A stretch of 64,000 nucleotides of DNA, taken from the NCBI GenBank assembly GCA_010015655.1, contig ML976721.1, positions 124,001 through 188,000 on the forward strand, written 5' to 3'. This DNA comes from Bimuria novae-zelandiae CBS 107.79 (taxonomy: Eukaryota > Ascomycota > Dothideomycetes > Pleosporales > Didymosphaeriaceae). The notes under the pieces were generated by a model. The model was given only the letters and a program-made list of their open reading frames with translations, made no database searches and was not told where the DNA came from. The translations under genes were made by a program, and so were the position numbers. How positions within the stretch are numbered: position 1 is the first letter of the stretch; each line of letters begins with the position of its first letter. Positions 10,964 through 20,180 of this stretch are shown here, one piece after another.

Positions 10964-12384
10964 TCACGAACCCCGGCCAGAGCGCCTTCTTCCGTTCACT
11001 GCTTCGGCAACTTCCGAATTTGCCTGTGTTGCCTTCCCTGCAGGAGCCTTCTTTCGTGAGACCGTTTTTGTTGACGTTTTCTGCTTCTTCGCCTTTGGCG
11101 CTTCCTCCTCACTCTCGTCGTTGTTCCTGTCCTCATCCTCATCCTTGACTTGCTCAACATCCTTCTTGTTGCCTCGCTTCTTGCTTACTGGGAGCTTCTC
11201 CTCCGACTCATCCTCATCTTTCACAGGCTCTTCCGCCGCCTTACGCCCTCTTCCTCGCTTGGTGCTCACGGGCAGCTTCTCCTCCGACTCATCATCGTCT
11301 TCCTCCTCTTTTGTGGCTTTGCTCTTCCGCTTGGTCGCCTTCTTCGGCTTGGGCTCTTCCTCATCATCTTCAACCCCATTAGCAGCGTCCGACACATCCC
11401 CAGCTACATCGCCTGTCTTCTTCTGCACGCTAGGGACAATCGCCGACGTCCGTCCACCGACTTTCAAAAACGTAATCTTCTCCCCGTTAGGCAGCTTTCC
11501 TCCGTCCTTCTTGCCTTTGCCCCATCGGTGCTTCATCAACCAATCCTTGGGGAATCTATCCGAGTCTGCAAGCGTCTCCACTGCTGTATCACAGACGTAC
11601 ATCATGGCGTCATGGAGCTGCTTGACCTGTTTCTCGCTGAAAGTGTTGCTGTACTGCTCAGGATGCAACTTGGCCTGGTACATGATTTCATCACTAGTTC
11701 AGATGAGCGTGACTCTACTCGAAGGGACAGCGACTTACCCGACCCAATTGCCTATCCCGCTAATGTTCGCTTGATCCAAAAGTAGGGCTTTCACGGGGAC
11801 TCTCTTGCTCTTGAGCTTGTTCGACAGCCACTCGACAGTCAGGATGTCCTTGTCAATTACAGGATCAGGTCCATTCCCTTTCAATGGAGTTGTCTGCCGC
11901 ATGTCTCCCGCTTTCACGTCAAGCAGTCGGATCCTCGCCAAGCGCCGCGCGTCGACGAAAGAAATCTTGCACTCAGGCTCGCCCTCCAGCTCCAATATAA
12001 ACTTCCAGTACTTGGGCGGCCATTCCGGTTCTTGTACCTTTTCGGGGCGGTAGTACGCAGTGTCATCATTGCTGAACTTCATCCATCCAGACATCCCCAG
12101 ATGCATAAGAGGGTGTGGTGGCGAATCCATCTCGAGCCAGAAGTACTTGCCCTGCTGCTTCGCGTCGATGATCTTCTTGCCATTCATAGCCTTCTCGAAC
12201 GCTGATGCTGAAGTGCCGACTTTACCATAGATGATCGTGTCTTCTTGTGTTTGGACTGCTTTGATGACTCTTCCTGCCGCATATTTTCTGAGATAATGCA
12301 CTACGCGTGCGACTTCCGCGATCTGTATGATGTCAATCGTGACTGCTTTGAAGCCCTGGAGGCACGTCGCGTTACCTCAGGCAT
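10964..12384 (-). CDS. Fpg/Nei-family DNA glycosylase-AP lyase with long charged tail
   Basis: Three exons: a 9-nt first exon 12384-12376 (MPE), then 12322-11739 and 11693-10964; introns are 53 and 45 nt. The product has 440 residues. After Met removal the catalytic Pro and Glu would form PEIAEV, as in Fpg (PELPEV). GKYFWLEM and PLMHLGMSGWMKF, the FVDARRLARIRLL strand, and NISGIGNWVGDEIMYQAKLHPEQ (helix-two-turn-helix) follow. No zinc finger is visible, as in the plant/fungal zincless Fpg/MMH group. These enzymes excise oxidised purines and formamidopyrimidines in base excision repair. From about residue 270 the protein is a low-complexity acidic/basic tail with two near-copies of DESEEKLPVS and Lys/Arg clusters, probably nuclear and DNA-binding. 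The tiny first exon is inferred but fits exactly. Confidence 0.87.
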
Positions 12385-12901
12385 GATGTGCTGTGGCGCG
12401 CGAGTCCCTCGGCGGTGAAAACTCTGGACTCAATATGTACGCGCTGCTCCTGTATGATTAGGTTTGGAGGTTGGTAATCGACACGGCTGATGATGCGAAG
12501 ACGCGGGCGTCCAAGCTTCTTCCCGCGCGACGCGAGAACACGAAATCACGCGACTGCCCGGGCTCCGCGCCACACTATTGGCTACAATGGAGCTTCTTCA
12601 TCCCGTCCGCTCATCTCGTCTTACATCATCTCTCCCACTGCAAATGTGCGTGTCCTCCCACATCCTTAGTACGTCGCGGTAGACGCTGCGTACAGGCTAT
12701 ACCTTCCAACTATGTACTTCCCCGGCGAATCCCCGCAATCGCTGAACTCCGACCTCAGGACTCGGAGCTAGAAAGCAGTCTTGATACGAGCTATTACATG
12801 ATTGACATAATGCGCCCTCAGTGCCCCTCTTTGAAGACGCAAACCTTGCAGTGGCTCTGCTTCTAAACTACTCCTGCTTTTCCATTCGTTTCGACTTCGA
12901 A
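12385..12901. other. Divergent promoter region, glycosylase / agmatinase-like
   Basis: This 517-bp gap separates two divergently transcribed genes. An upstream in-frame ATG for the right-hand gene exists at 12821, but the one at 12902 directly precedes a signal peptide. Nothing else is recognisable. Confidence 0.4.
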
Positions 12902-14126
12902 ATGTGGCTTCCATCATCTGCTGTTTCTCTGCTCGTCGCAGTTGCGATCGGCCACTCGACGCATCACGTAGAGCATAACTTCTCTCAAGAGCGCCTAGAC
13001 GAGCTCGAGAAGAAATGGGGCTTTGATGTGAGTCCACGAACTATATAGCCCATGATAGCTTCTGACATCAATTGAGTAGTGGGGATTTTCAGGCGTCTCG
13101 ACTTTTGCACATCTGCCGCACACACGGTGCTTAACCCACCCCGATACTGCCTTCGATATCGGCATCATTGGCGCTCCGTTTGACACAGCTGTCTCCTACA
13201 GACCAGGTGCACGATTCGGCCCTCGGGCTATTCGCGCTGGTTCCTCACGCCAGACTTCCTTTCGCGGCTTCAATCCACGGGCGAATCTCAATCCATATAC
13301 GTCATGGGCCAAAATTGTCGATTGCGGCGACATCCCGGTCACGCCGTTCGACAGCGCACTGGCGCTGAGACAGATGAGCGAAGATTTCCAAGAGCTGGGG
13401 ACCAGGGCACCGTCTGAGAAATCAAAAGCAAGCGGATCGACCTACCTACACAAGCCGAAACTCCTTACATTTGGTAGAGATCACAGCATTGCACTTCCAG
13501 CTTTGAGAGCTCTGAAAGAGGCGTATGGAAAGCCCGTTGCAGTGGTTCACTTCGACGCATATCTGGATACCTGGAATCCTGCGAAGTACCCATCGACATG
13601 GCTTGATCCGGATGACGAGAGCCCACAATCTTTCTTCAACCATGGCAGCATGTTCTGGCTTGCTGCGACTGAAGGCCTTATTGCCAATGGATCATCGGTC
13701 CATGCCGGCCTACGAACGCGCCTTTCCGGCGATGACACTGCAGACTACGAGGACGACTCTCAACAAGGGTGGATCCGCATTGCTACCGACGACGTTGATG
13801 AGATTGGCGTGAAAGGTATCATTCAGGCTATCATGGACCGCGTAGGCACAGAGACGCCCGTGTATCTTAGTACCGATATCGACGTGATCGACCCGGGTAT
13901 GGCCCCTGGTACCGGAACGCCCGAGCCAGGAGGCTGGACTACCAGGGAGCTCATCCGCATCCTCAGAGTCATTGAAGACATGAACGTTATAGGGGCCGAT
14001 ATAGTGGAGGTTAGTCCAGCATACGACGGCTCTGCCGAAACTACGGGGTTAGCAGCCGCCCAAGTGGCATATGAGCATTGTAAGGAAAGGGTTGATCGAG
14101 CAAGCGAAGACGGGCGAAAAACCTAG
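12902..14126 (+). CDS. Secreted agmatinase-like ureohydrolase with a substituted metal ligand
   Basis: Two exons, 12902-13027 and 13080-14126 (52-nt intron), encode 390 residues. A hydrophobic N-terminal signal peptide (about residues 1-18) is followed by LDELEKKWGFD, WGFSGVSTFAHL, IGIIGAPFDTAVSYRPGARF and FGPRAIRAGS. The catalytic part then follows: DHS (His177), DAYLD (Asp201, Tyr203, Asp205) and DID (Asp308, Asp310), then MAPGTGTPEPGGWTTREL. The family is agmatinase/arginase, binuclear-Mn enzymes releasing urea. Two near-invariant positions differ: GGDHS is GRDHS (Arg175), and DAHLD is DAYLD, so the third metal ligand is lost. The rest is well conserved and the frame is open, so it is either a recently inactivated gene or a catalytically altered paralogue. 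Both changes fit C-to-T or G-to-A transitions in CpA/TpG context. Confidence 0.85.
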
Positions 14127-14487
14127 TGTAAGAGACGAGTTGTAAATGTTCACAGGAAGACGAGACTGGGGAGGTCAACGGGTTGGTGGTTTTGTATGGA
14201 CACCTACGCAACGCCAAGACATTTCGCACCTACGTTATGATTGAGCATCGACATCAAGTAGGAGAACCTTTTGACAACTATCACCGAATATCAATTCTGA
14301 ACGCCACTTGATCCTGTTTTCCTCTCTGGTCGCATACTCAAATTGCAGAAGAAGAAGAAGTGGGGTCGTGCAGGGCGACATCCGTAGAGAAGCGGGACCA
14401 CGCCCTGTCTCATTCCTCAGCACAAAGACAAAAACCACCGCTCATCCACACAACATCTCCCACATCTTCGAAATTACCATCAAAACC
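14127..14487. other. Intergenic spacer
   Basis: This 361-bp spacer lies between two genes on the same strand. It contains only a short GAAGAAGAAG purine run at about 14348-14360; nothing else is recognised. Confidence 0.5.
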
Positions 14488-15513
14488 ATGGAACAATTCG
14501 CACCCCATCCCAACTCCCGCTTTGAGGGCTTCTACTCGAAATTCGACCTCCCCTCTGGCGCCCACATCGCCCTCGTAATCTGCACCGTCCCCAACGCCAC
14601 CCAGCTACCTCCACACATGGTATCCTTCACTTATTATCCTCGGAGTGGTTCCCCAATCTTCCAGCGCGAGCACTGGGTCTCCAACATCTCCCGCACCACC
14701 ACGGGGCCCGACCACGCATTCGAGCTCAAGACCGAGCTCGGAAGCATGCGCGTCGCCGCAGACAGCAGCACAAAATACGACCTTTCCACCCCCGACTGGA
14801 GCCTCCAAGCCACCACGCTCTCACGCACAAGCTGGTATCCCGGGCTTGGGACGAAAGAAACGCCAGAAGGCTTGCTCGTGCACCTCCCCCTCCCTCTCCA
14901 CTGGCACGTCCACACGCTCTCCTCACCCACATCCTTCACTCTCGCCATTCCCTCCTTATCCCTCCCGGAACAAGACACCTCCGGCACCGCACACGTCCAC
15001 CAAGAGAAAAAATGGGCCTCCTCCTTCCCCGCCGCACATGTGTGGGTCCAAGCGCGCAACAACACCGGCCACACCGGTATATGTCTCGCCGGCGGCAAGA
15101 TCCTGGGCATGCACGCGTTCCTGCTTGGCTACCGGTCGCCCTCTCTTAATCTAGACTTTCTCCCGCCGTTCGCGCTTGCGCTGCCGTTCGGTATCGCGCC
15201 GTTTATGAGCTGCACGGTTGACTACCACGCGCGCATGTTCACACTCTGCATTAGTAATTTTTTCTACAAGCTCGAGGTGAAAGCGCTGGCGCCGAGGGAG
15301 GGCGGCTGGTTCGACCTCGGGAGCCCGTTTTCGGAGGGGCACCGGCGGAATTTCTGCACTGAGAGCTTTTTGGCGGGGGTCGATATTGTGGTGTGGGAGA
15401 GGAGGCGGTGGTGGAGTTGGACGTGGACGGAGATTAGGAGGGAGAGGTTTGAGGGTGCGAGTGTGGAGTTTGCGGGAGAGTATTTTCCGGGTAGGGGGAA
15501 GAAAGGTGAGTGA
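14488..15513 (+). CDS. Tocopherol cyclase-like family protein
   Basis: A single exon of 341 residues. The ATG at 14488 has a good context (ACCATGG), and the frame is open further upstream without similarity. The N terminus RFEGFYSKFDLPSGAHIALV resembles the FEGWYFK start of the tocopherol cyclase-like family. Further on, HQEKKWASSFPAAHVWVQA around residue 180 resembles the EKNWG.FP..WFWVQ motif of the same family. A beta-rich, lipid-binding-like fold is expected. Fungi do not make tocopherol, so the substrate is unknown. The C-terminal third contains a tryptophan-rich segment (WERRRWWSWTW). The family assignment rests on these two motifs and is moderate. Confidence 0.55.
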   Translation: MEQFAPHPNSRFEGFYSKFDLPSGAHIALVICTVPNATQLPPHMVSFTYYPRSGSPIFQREHWVSNISRTTTGPDHAFELKTELGSMRVAADSSTKYDLSTPDWSLQATTLSRTSWYPGLGTKETPEGLLVHLPLPLHWHVHTLSSPTSFTLAIPSLSLPEQDTSGTAHVHQEKKWASSFPAAHVWVQARNNTGHTGICLAGGKILGMHAFLLGYRSPSLNLDFLPPFALALPFGIAPFMSCTVDYHARMFTLCISNFFYKLEVKALAPREGGWFDLGSPFSEGHRRNFCTESFLAGVDIVVWERRRWWSWTWTEIRRERFEGASVEFAGEYFPGRGKKGE

Positions 15514-15973
15514 GGTTGAAGGGTGTAGGGATGGGAATCCAATAGGGAGATATAGACCTCGGACGAGGCCTATGACACTCTAAGAGGCAAGAAAGGAGAA
15601 AGCTGGCGTTTGCCAGTGGACACCGGCCTGTGCTTCAAAGAGCGCACGAAGACGCTTTCGCAAACCAGAATCCGTAGGAGCGGGCGAGTAGCATATGAGC
15701 GCAGTTGGTCGGCGCCCTGCCTGATCAGCATTGACACAGTACGACCCAACTTCACGCGACGCCGTAGAAAGGGGATCGACAGAAGGACACGGGAAAGGCA
15801 GAATGTTGTTGTTGAGATGGAGTGGAAGCCCACCCTCGCAGTGTTTTCATTTCATTTCAAGTGCCTCCAACGGGGCTCATAATTGTCATCCCGTCTCATG
15901 TCAATCCTTCCCAACCGTCATAACTCGTGAGACCTGCCCTCATAAATCCAGAATAGTCCAATGTAGACGACGT
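15514..15973. other. Convergent intergenic region
   Basis: This 460-bp region lies between the 3' ends of the tocopherol cyclase-like gene and EFB1 and presumably holds both 3' UTRs. No gene, repeat or RNA structure was recognised. Confidence 0.5.
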
Positions 15974-16927
15974 CTACAACTTCTGCATAGCAACAATGTC
16001 GGTGGACTGGACATAGTCCTCGAACTCCTCGATCTGCTGCTGCAGCTCGTCCAGGGAGACCTTCTCATCCTCGACAACCAAGTTGATCTGCAGCTTCTTG
16101 ATACCGAAGCCGACAGCAACGAATTGGTTGGCACCCCAGACAAGGCCGTCCTTCTCGATAGAGAGGACGCTGGACTTCAAGGCCTCGAGGTCAGTCTCGT
16201 CATCTGCAATTCATTAGCACGCGCATTTTTGTGGACCCTGGATGAAACTTACCCCATGGCTTCACGTCCAGGGTGACGATCGACTTGGCGGCAGGCTTGA
16301 CCTTGCCGGCCTTCTTCTTGTTGTACTCGGCCAGACGCTCGGCCTTGAGCTTCTCAGCCTCCTCGTCAACCTCGTCGTCGCTGCCGAACAGGTCGACGTC
16401 GTCATCGTCCTCCTCCTCAGCGGCGGGAGCCTTGGCAGGGTTGACGGGGAGCTCGCTCTGCTCGGGGCCGTAGGCGGTGTGGTCCTTGGTTGGATCACCA
16501 GGGAGCGAGGAGAACTCCGACTCCCAGGTGAGGATGTGGTTGTACCAGCGCCATGCGTAGGGGTACTTCTCAGGCGCAGGAGCCGTCTTCAGCTGCTGGA
16601 AGACCTTGACGTCGGCCTGCGAGGGGGTGTAGCTATGGTATCGTCAGTCACTGCTCCCTGACTGGTAGCCTGGCAAATGCGGAAGGAGCGATGGCAGTCA
16701 GAAATGCGACAAGCGCGAGGGTTTTGTATTCAGATAGCGGGGTCTTAAGCCGCCTCATTAACACGGACCAATTGTTTTCATCACAGAGTCGAAAAGGGTA
16801 CAGGAAACAAGCAGGACGAGAGCATGCGTAGACGGCGGGGCACTTACCCAACGATGTAGCTGCGTGTTTTGACCCAGTTGTTGAGGATGGTGAGGCCGGC
16901 GTCCGAAACCAAATCACTGAAACCCAT
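15974..16927 (-). CDS. EFB1: Translation elongation factor eEF1B beta
   Basis: Three exons: 16927-16848, 16632-16253 and 16203-15974, with introns of 215 and 49 nt, give 229 residues. The N-terminal GST-like region begins [19 protein letters not shown]. Residues 90-130 carry the acidic linker ([20 protein letters not shown]). The C-terminal guanine-exchange domain shows [40 protein letters not shown] and the last residues IVAMQKL. It recharges eEF1A with GTP in the cytosol. The first intron is four times the usual length and holds a box C/D snoRNA (listed separately), the same arrangement as EFB1-snR18 in Saccharomyces. It is divergent to HSP78. Assignment and exon structure are secure. Confidence 0.96.
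16694..16790 (-). ncRNA. snR18: Intronic box C/D snoRNA, U18/snR18 homologue
   Basis: It lies inside intron 1 of EFB1 on the same strand. A perfect C box GTGATGA is at 16784-16778. Six bases downstream is TTGGTCCGTGTT (16771-16760), exactly complementary to the conserved 25S rRNA segment AACACGGACCAA targeted by U18/snR18. It is followed by ATGA, which could be a degenerate D' box. CTGA motifs at 16733-16730 and 16701-16698 are the D' or D box candidates; the second gives a length near that of yeast snR18. The ends are approximate, because no strong terminal stem is obvious. In S. cerevisiae snR18 sits in the EFB1 intron, so both host and guide agree. It would direct 2'-O-methylation of 25S rRNA. 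Confidence 0.8.
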
Positions 16928-17434
16928 GATTGCGAATGTTCGTAGGAGAGATTGAAGCCGAAAAGATTGGACGCGGAGGGGATGCAGAGACGGAGGGATG
17001 GTAAATTGGGGGTGTTCAAAAATTCTGCGGACTCATTGCCCGCCCCACGGCCAGAGCGAGCCAAGGCCGCTAAGAGCACGGCCGACATGGTGCGCCCGGT
17101 GCCGCTCGAGCTCCATCTGGAGCTGCAACATATACAGTGTAGGGAGGACGTTGTCGAGATTTTGGAATCAAATGTTCATATATCGTTGTCGTCTACTCAG
17201 TGTAGTTTTGAGATCATCTGGAAGCTCGCTAGTAGCAGACCACGATCGTAGAGTGAGCAACTTCACGCGACGCTCCTGCCAGGGTGACCTCGGAGCTGGT
17301 GGAAAGCCCTCGAATGATCGCGCATTGCCTGTCCCCAGTGTCATAGCGTCATTTGATGAAGATATAACGATGACCACTCCTAGAATCTATCTCGACTCTG
17401 CTGATACCCGTTGGCATTATTGTTGACACGCAAA
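16928..17434. promoter_or_regulatory. Divergent promoter between EFB1 and HSP78
   Basis: This 507-bp region serves two divergently transcribed genes. A single cGAAtgTTCg inverted pair at 16933-16942 resembles a minimal heat-shock element but lies next to the EFB1 start. I do not rely on it. No other element is supported. Confidence 0.4.
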
Positions 17435-19792
17435 ATGCTAACCAGATCACGAACCGCTACGAGGCGCATCCCGCGAGCGCTCCCCCGACAACCACAACCT
17501 CGAATTACGCCCGTTCAAACTCCCTTCCTACGCGCAAGCCAGACCCAGTCCACTCGCATCGCCATATCAACTACTACGGTTCGCAGCTATGCGAGCGGAC
17601 GACCACATCCACCAGGTGGTACGCATCGCATGAACTTGGGTGGCGAACCCGAGAAGGCTGCGCTTGAGGAATACGGCGTCGATCTGACTGCGCGAGCCAA
17701 AGATGGAAAACTAGATCCTGTCATCGGCAGAGATGGCGAAATCCACAGAGCCATACAGATACTGGCGCGGAGAACGAAGAACAACCCGGTCTTGATTGGC
17801 GCCGCGGGCACTGGCAAGACTGCCATTGCGGAAGCACTTGCCCAACGTATTGTGCAAGGGGACGTCCCAGAGTCGATCAAGGAGAAGCGCGTCGTTTCAC
17901 TCGACCTGGGCCAGCTCATTGCCGGTGCCAAATTCCGGGGCGACTTTGAGGAGCGCTTGAAGAAGGTCTTGAAGGAAGTGGAAGACGCCAAAGGAGGCGT
18001 TATTCTTTTCATCGACGAGCTACATACGCTGCTAGGCTTGGGCAAAGCGGAAGGCAGCATCGACGCGAGCAACCTTCTGAAACCGGCACTATCCCGCGGT
18101 ATCCTTCAGTGCTTCGGTGCTACAACACTGAACGAGTACAGGCAGATCGAGAAGGATGTGGCATTAGCGCGTCGGTTCCAGCCCATTGTCGTTTCTGAGC
18201 CGAGCGTCCCTGATACAATTAGCATCCTGCGAGGAATCAAAGAGCGGTACGAGACACACCATGGTGTTCGGATCACTGATGGCGCGCTTGTCGCTGCGGC
18301 TACATACAGCAACCGCTACATCACCGACCGCTTCCTTCCCGATAAAGCCATCGATCTCGTCGACGAGGCTGCTAGCGCTTTACGCCTACAGCAAGAGAGC
18401 AAGCCAGATCCCATACAGCAGCTCGACCGCCAGATAATGACCATTCAAATTGAGCTTGAGTCGCTACGCAAGGAGACGGACGTCGCGAGCAAGGAACGAC
18501 GCGAACGCCTGGAGGAAACCTTGAAGAAGAAACAAGACGAAGTCAAGGTTCTCATGGACAAGTGGGAACAAGAGCGTGGTGAGCTGCAGAAGATCAAGTA
18601 CAGTCAAGAGGCGCTAGAGAAGGCGAAGTTTGAGCTGGAGTTGGCGCAACGCGAAGGCAACTTCGCCAAAGCCAGCGAGCTCCGATATTCAAAGATCCCA
18701 GAGCTGGAGCAGCAGCTGCCGAAAGAAGAAGAAGCTAGAGCCGGGAAGAGCCCTGACTCTTTGCTACACGACTCTGTCACCGCCGATGACATTGCCTCTG
18801 TCGTTTCTCGGACCACCGGGATCCCCGTCTCCAAGCTCATGCGTGGGGAGAGCGAAAAATTAATTCGCATGGAGGATGCTCTACGCGCGCATGTGCGGGG
18901 ACAGGATGAGGCTCTTACCGCTGTCGCCAATGCCATCCGAATGCAAAGAGCTGGGTTGTCAGGCGACAACCGCCCTATCGCATCTTTCATGATGCTCGGT
19001 CCGACTGGTGTTGGTAAAACTGAAGTCTGCAAGCGACTGGCCGAATTCCTCTTCTCGACACAGCAAGCCGTAATTCGATTCGACATGAGCGAGTTTTCAG
19101 AGAAACACACAGTCTCCCGCTTAATTGGCTCACCCGCTGGCTACGTCGGTTACGAGGACGCAGGGCAGCTTACTGAAGCAGTAAGACGAAAACCCTACGC
19201 CGTCCTACTCTTTGATGAATGGGAGAAGGCACACAAGGACATATCGACGCTGCTGCTTCAGGTCCTTGATGAGGGGTTCCTGACCGATGCCCAAGGTCAC
19301 AAGGTCGACTTCCGGAACACGATTATTGTGCTGACATCGAACCTCGGAGCCGAGATCATTGTCGACGACAACGCACTCAACCAGACTAGCGACTCCGGTG
19401 AAATCTCATCTGGCGTTCGCAATGCAGTCATGGACGTGGTATCTGCGTCGTACCCGCCTGAATTCCTGAACCGGATCGATGAATTCATACTCTTCCGTCG
19501 ACTGTCGCGTGAGGCCTTGAGGGATATCGTTGACATCCGATTAAAGGAGCTGCAGGAACGTCTGGACGAGCGTCGCATCACCTTGAATGTACCGGACGAG
19601 GCGAAGCAATGGCTCTGCGATCGCGGCTACGATCCACGATTCGGTGCACGGCCACTCAATCGACTGATCTCGAAGCAGATTGGCAACGGACTTGCCGATC
19701 AAATCATAAGAGGGGAACTGAAGACTGGTGACACGGCTACCGTGTCGATCAGGGAAGATGGAAGCGGACTTATTGTTGGAAACTCTGCATAA
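17435..19792 (+). CDS. HSP78: Mitochondrial ClpB-type disaggregase Hsp78
   Basis: A single exon of 785 residues from ATG 17435; upstream the frame is open only to a TTG. Residues 1-55 are Arg/Ser/Thr-rich without acidic residues, a mitochondrial presequence. The Clp N-domain is absent, as in Hsp78. NBD1 follows directly: [15 protein letters not shown], Walker A GAAGTGKT (about 122-129) and Walker [10 protein letters not shown] (about 189). Next comes a coiled-coil M domain (about 310-430) with [15 protein letters not shown]2 has VRGQDEAL, Walker A GPTGVGKT (about 521), Walker [11 protein letters not shown] (about 594), and the C-terminal [15 protein letters not shown]. Hsp78 works with mitochondrial Hsp70 to dissolve aggregates after heat stress. 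Intact. Confidence 0.95.
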   Translation: MLTRSRTATRRIPRALPRQPQPRITPVQTPFLRASQTQSTRIAISTTTVRSYASGRPHPPGGTHRMNLGGEPEKAALEEYGVDLTARAKDGKLDPVIGRDGEIHRAIQILARRTKNNPVLIGAAGTGKTAIAEALAQRIVQGDVPESIKEKRVVSLDLGQLIAGAKFRGDFEERLKKVLKEVEDAKGGVILFIDELHTLLGLGKAEGSIDASNLLKPALSRGILQCFGATTLNEYRQIEKDVALARRFQPIVVSEPSVPDTISILRGIKERYETHHGVRITDGALVAAATYSNRYITDRFLPDKAIDLVDEAASALRLQQESKPDPIQQLDRQIMTIQIELESLRKETDVASKERRERLEETLKKKQDEVKVLMDKWEQERGELQKIKYSQEALEKAKFELELAQREGNFAKASELRYSKIPELEQQLPKEEEARAGKSPDSLLHDSVTADDIASVVSRTTGIPVSKLMRGESEKLIRMEDALRAHVRGQDEALTAVANAIRMQRAGLSGDNRPIASFMMLGPTGVGKTEVCKRLAEFLFSTQQAVIRFDMSEFSEKHTVSRLIGSPAGYVGYEDAGQLTEAVRRKPYAVLLFDEWEKAHKDISTLLLQVLDEGFLTDAQGHKVDFRNTIIVLTSNLGAEIIVDDNALNQTSDSGEISSGVRNAVMDVVSASYPPEFLNRIDEFILFRRLSREALRDIVDIRLKELQERLDERRITLNVPDEAKQWLCDRGYDPRFGARPLNRLISKQIGNGLADQIIRGELKTGDTATVSIREDGSGLIVGNSA

Positions 19793-20180
19793 TTTCTTTC
19801 GATTCTCAAAATCTGGACAGTGGATCCTACCCTGCTAATGTGTAAATGACTGTATTATACGGCGTGTGTAATTTTCACCGCTCACTGTAAATAGGTACCC
19901 TGGCGAGCGCCTGTATTTAAGCCTCCATGCAAACTTTCTTCGCCTTCAAGCGAACAACCTCACTGACAGTTGAAAGTGTCTATCTCCTTCCTTTGTAGTG
20001 CATCATGCTTGCTGTTGCAGTACGCGTGGACTGTATTGGACGCGCTTGATAAGGGGCAGGCACGCGTCTCATCGTTCCTTCCTCACATTGCCACTTTACA
20101 TGTCAATCAGCTCTTAACACTAACATGTGAGTGCCGTCCCGGGCGCCATACTCAATCTTTCTGCACTCTTCACCACTACG
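19793..20180. other. Intergenic spacer HSP78-MSH5
   Basis: This 388-bp spacer holds the HSP78 3' UTR and the MSH5 leader. A GTG-initiated extension of the MSH5 frame exists from 20127, but ATG 20181 is preferred. Nothing else was seen. Confidence 0.5.

Noticed and set aside
16933..16942. Possible heat-shock element (GAAnnTTC) for HSP78
   Set aside because: It is a single inverted pair, next to the EFB1 start and about 490 bp from HSP78; functional elements normally have at least three units.
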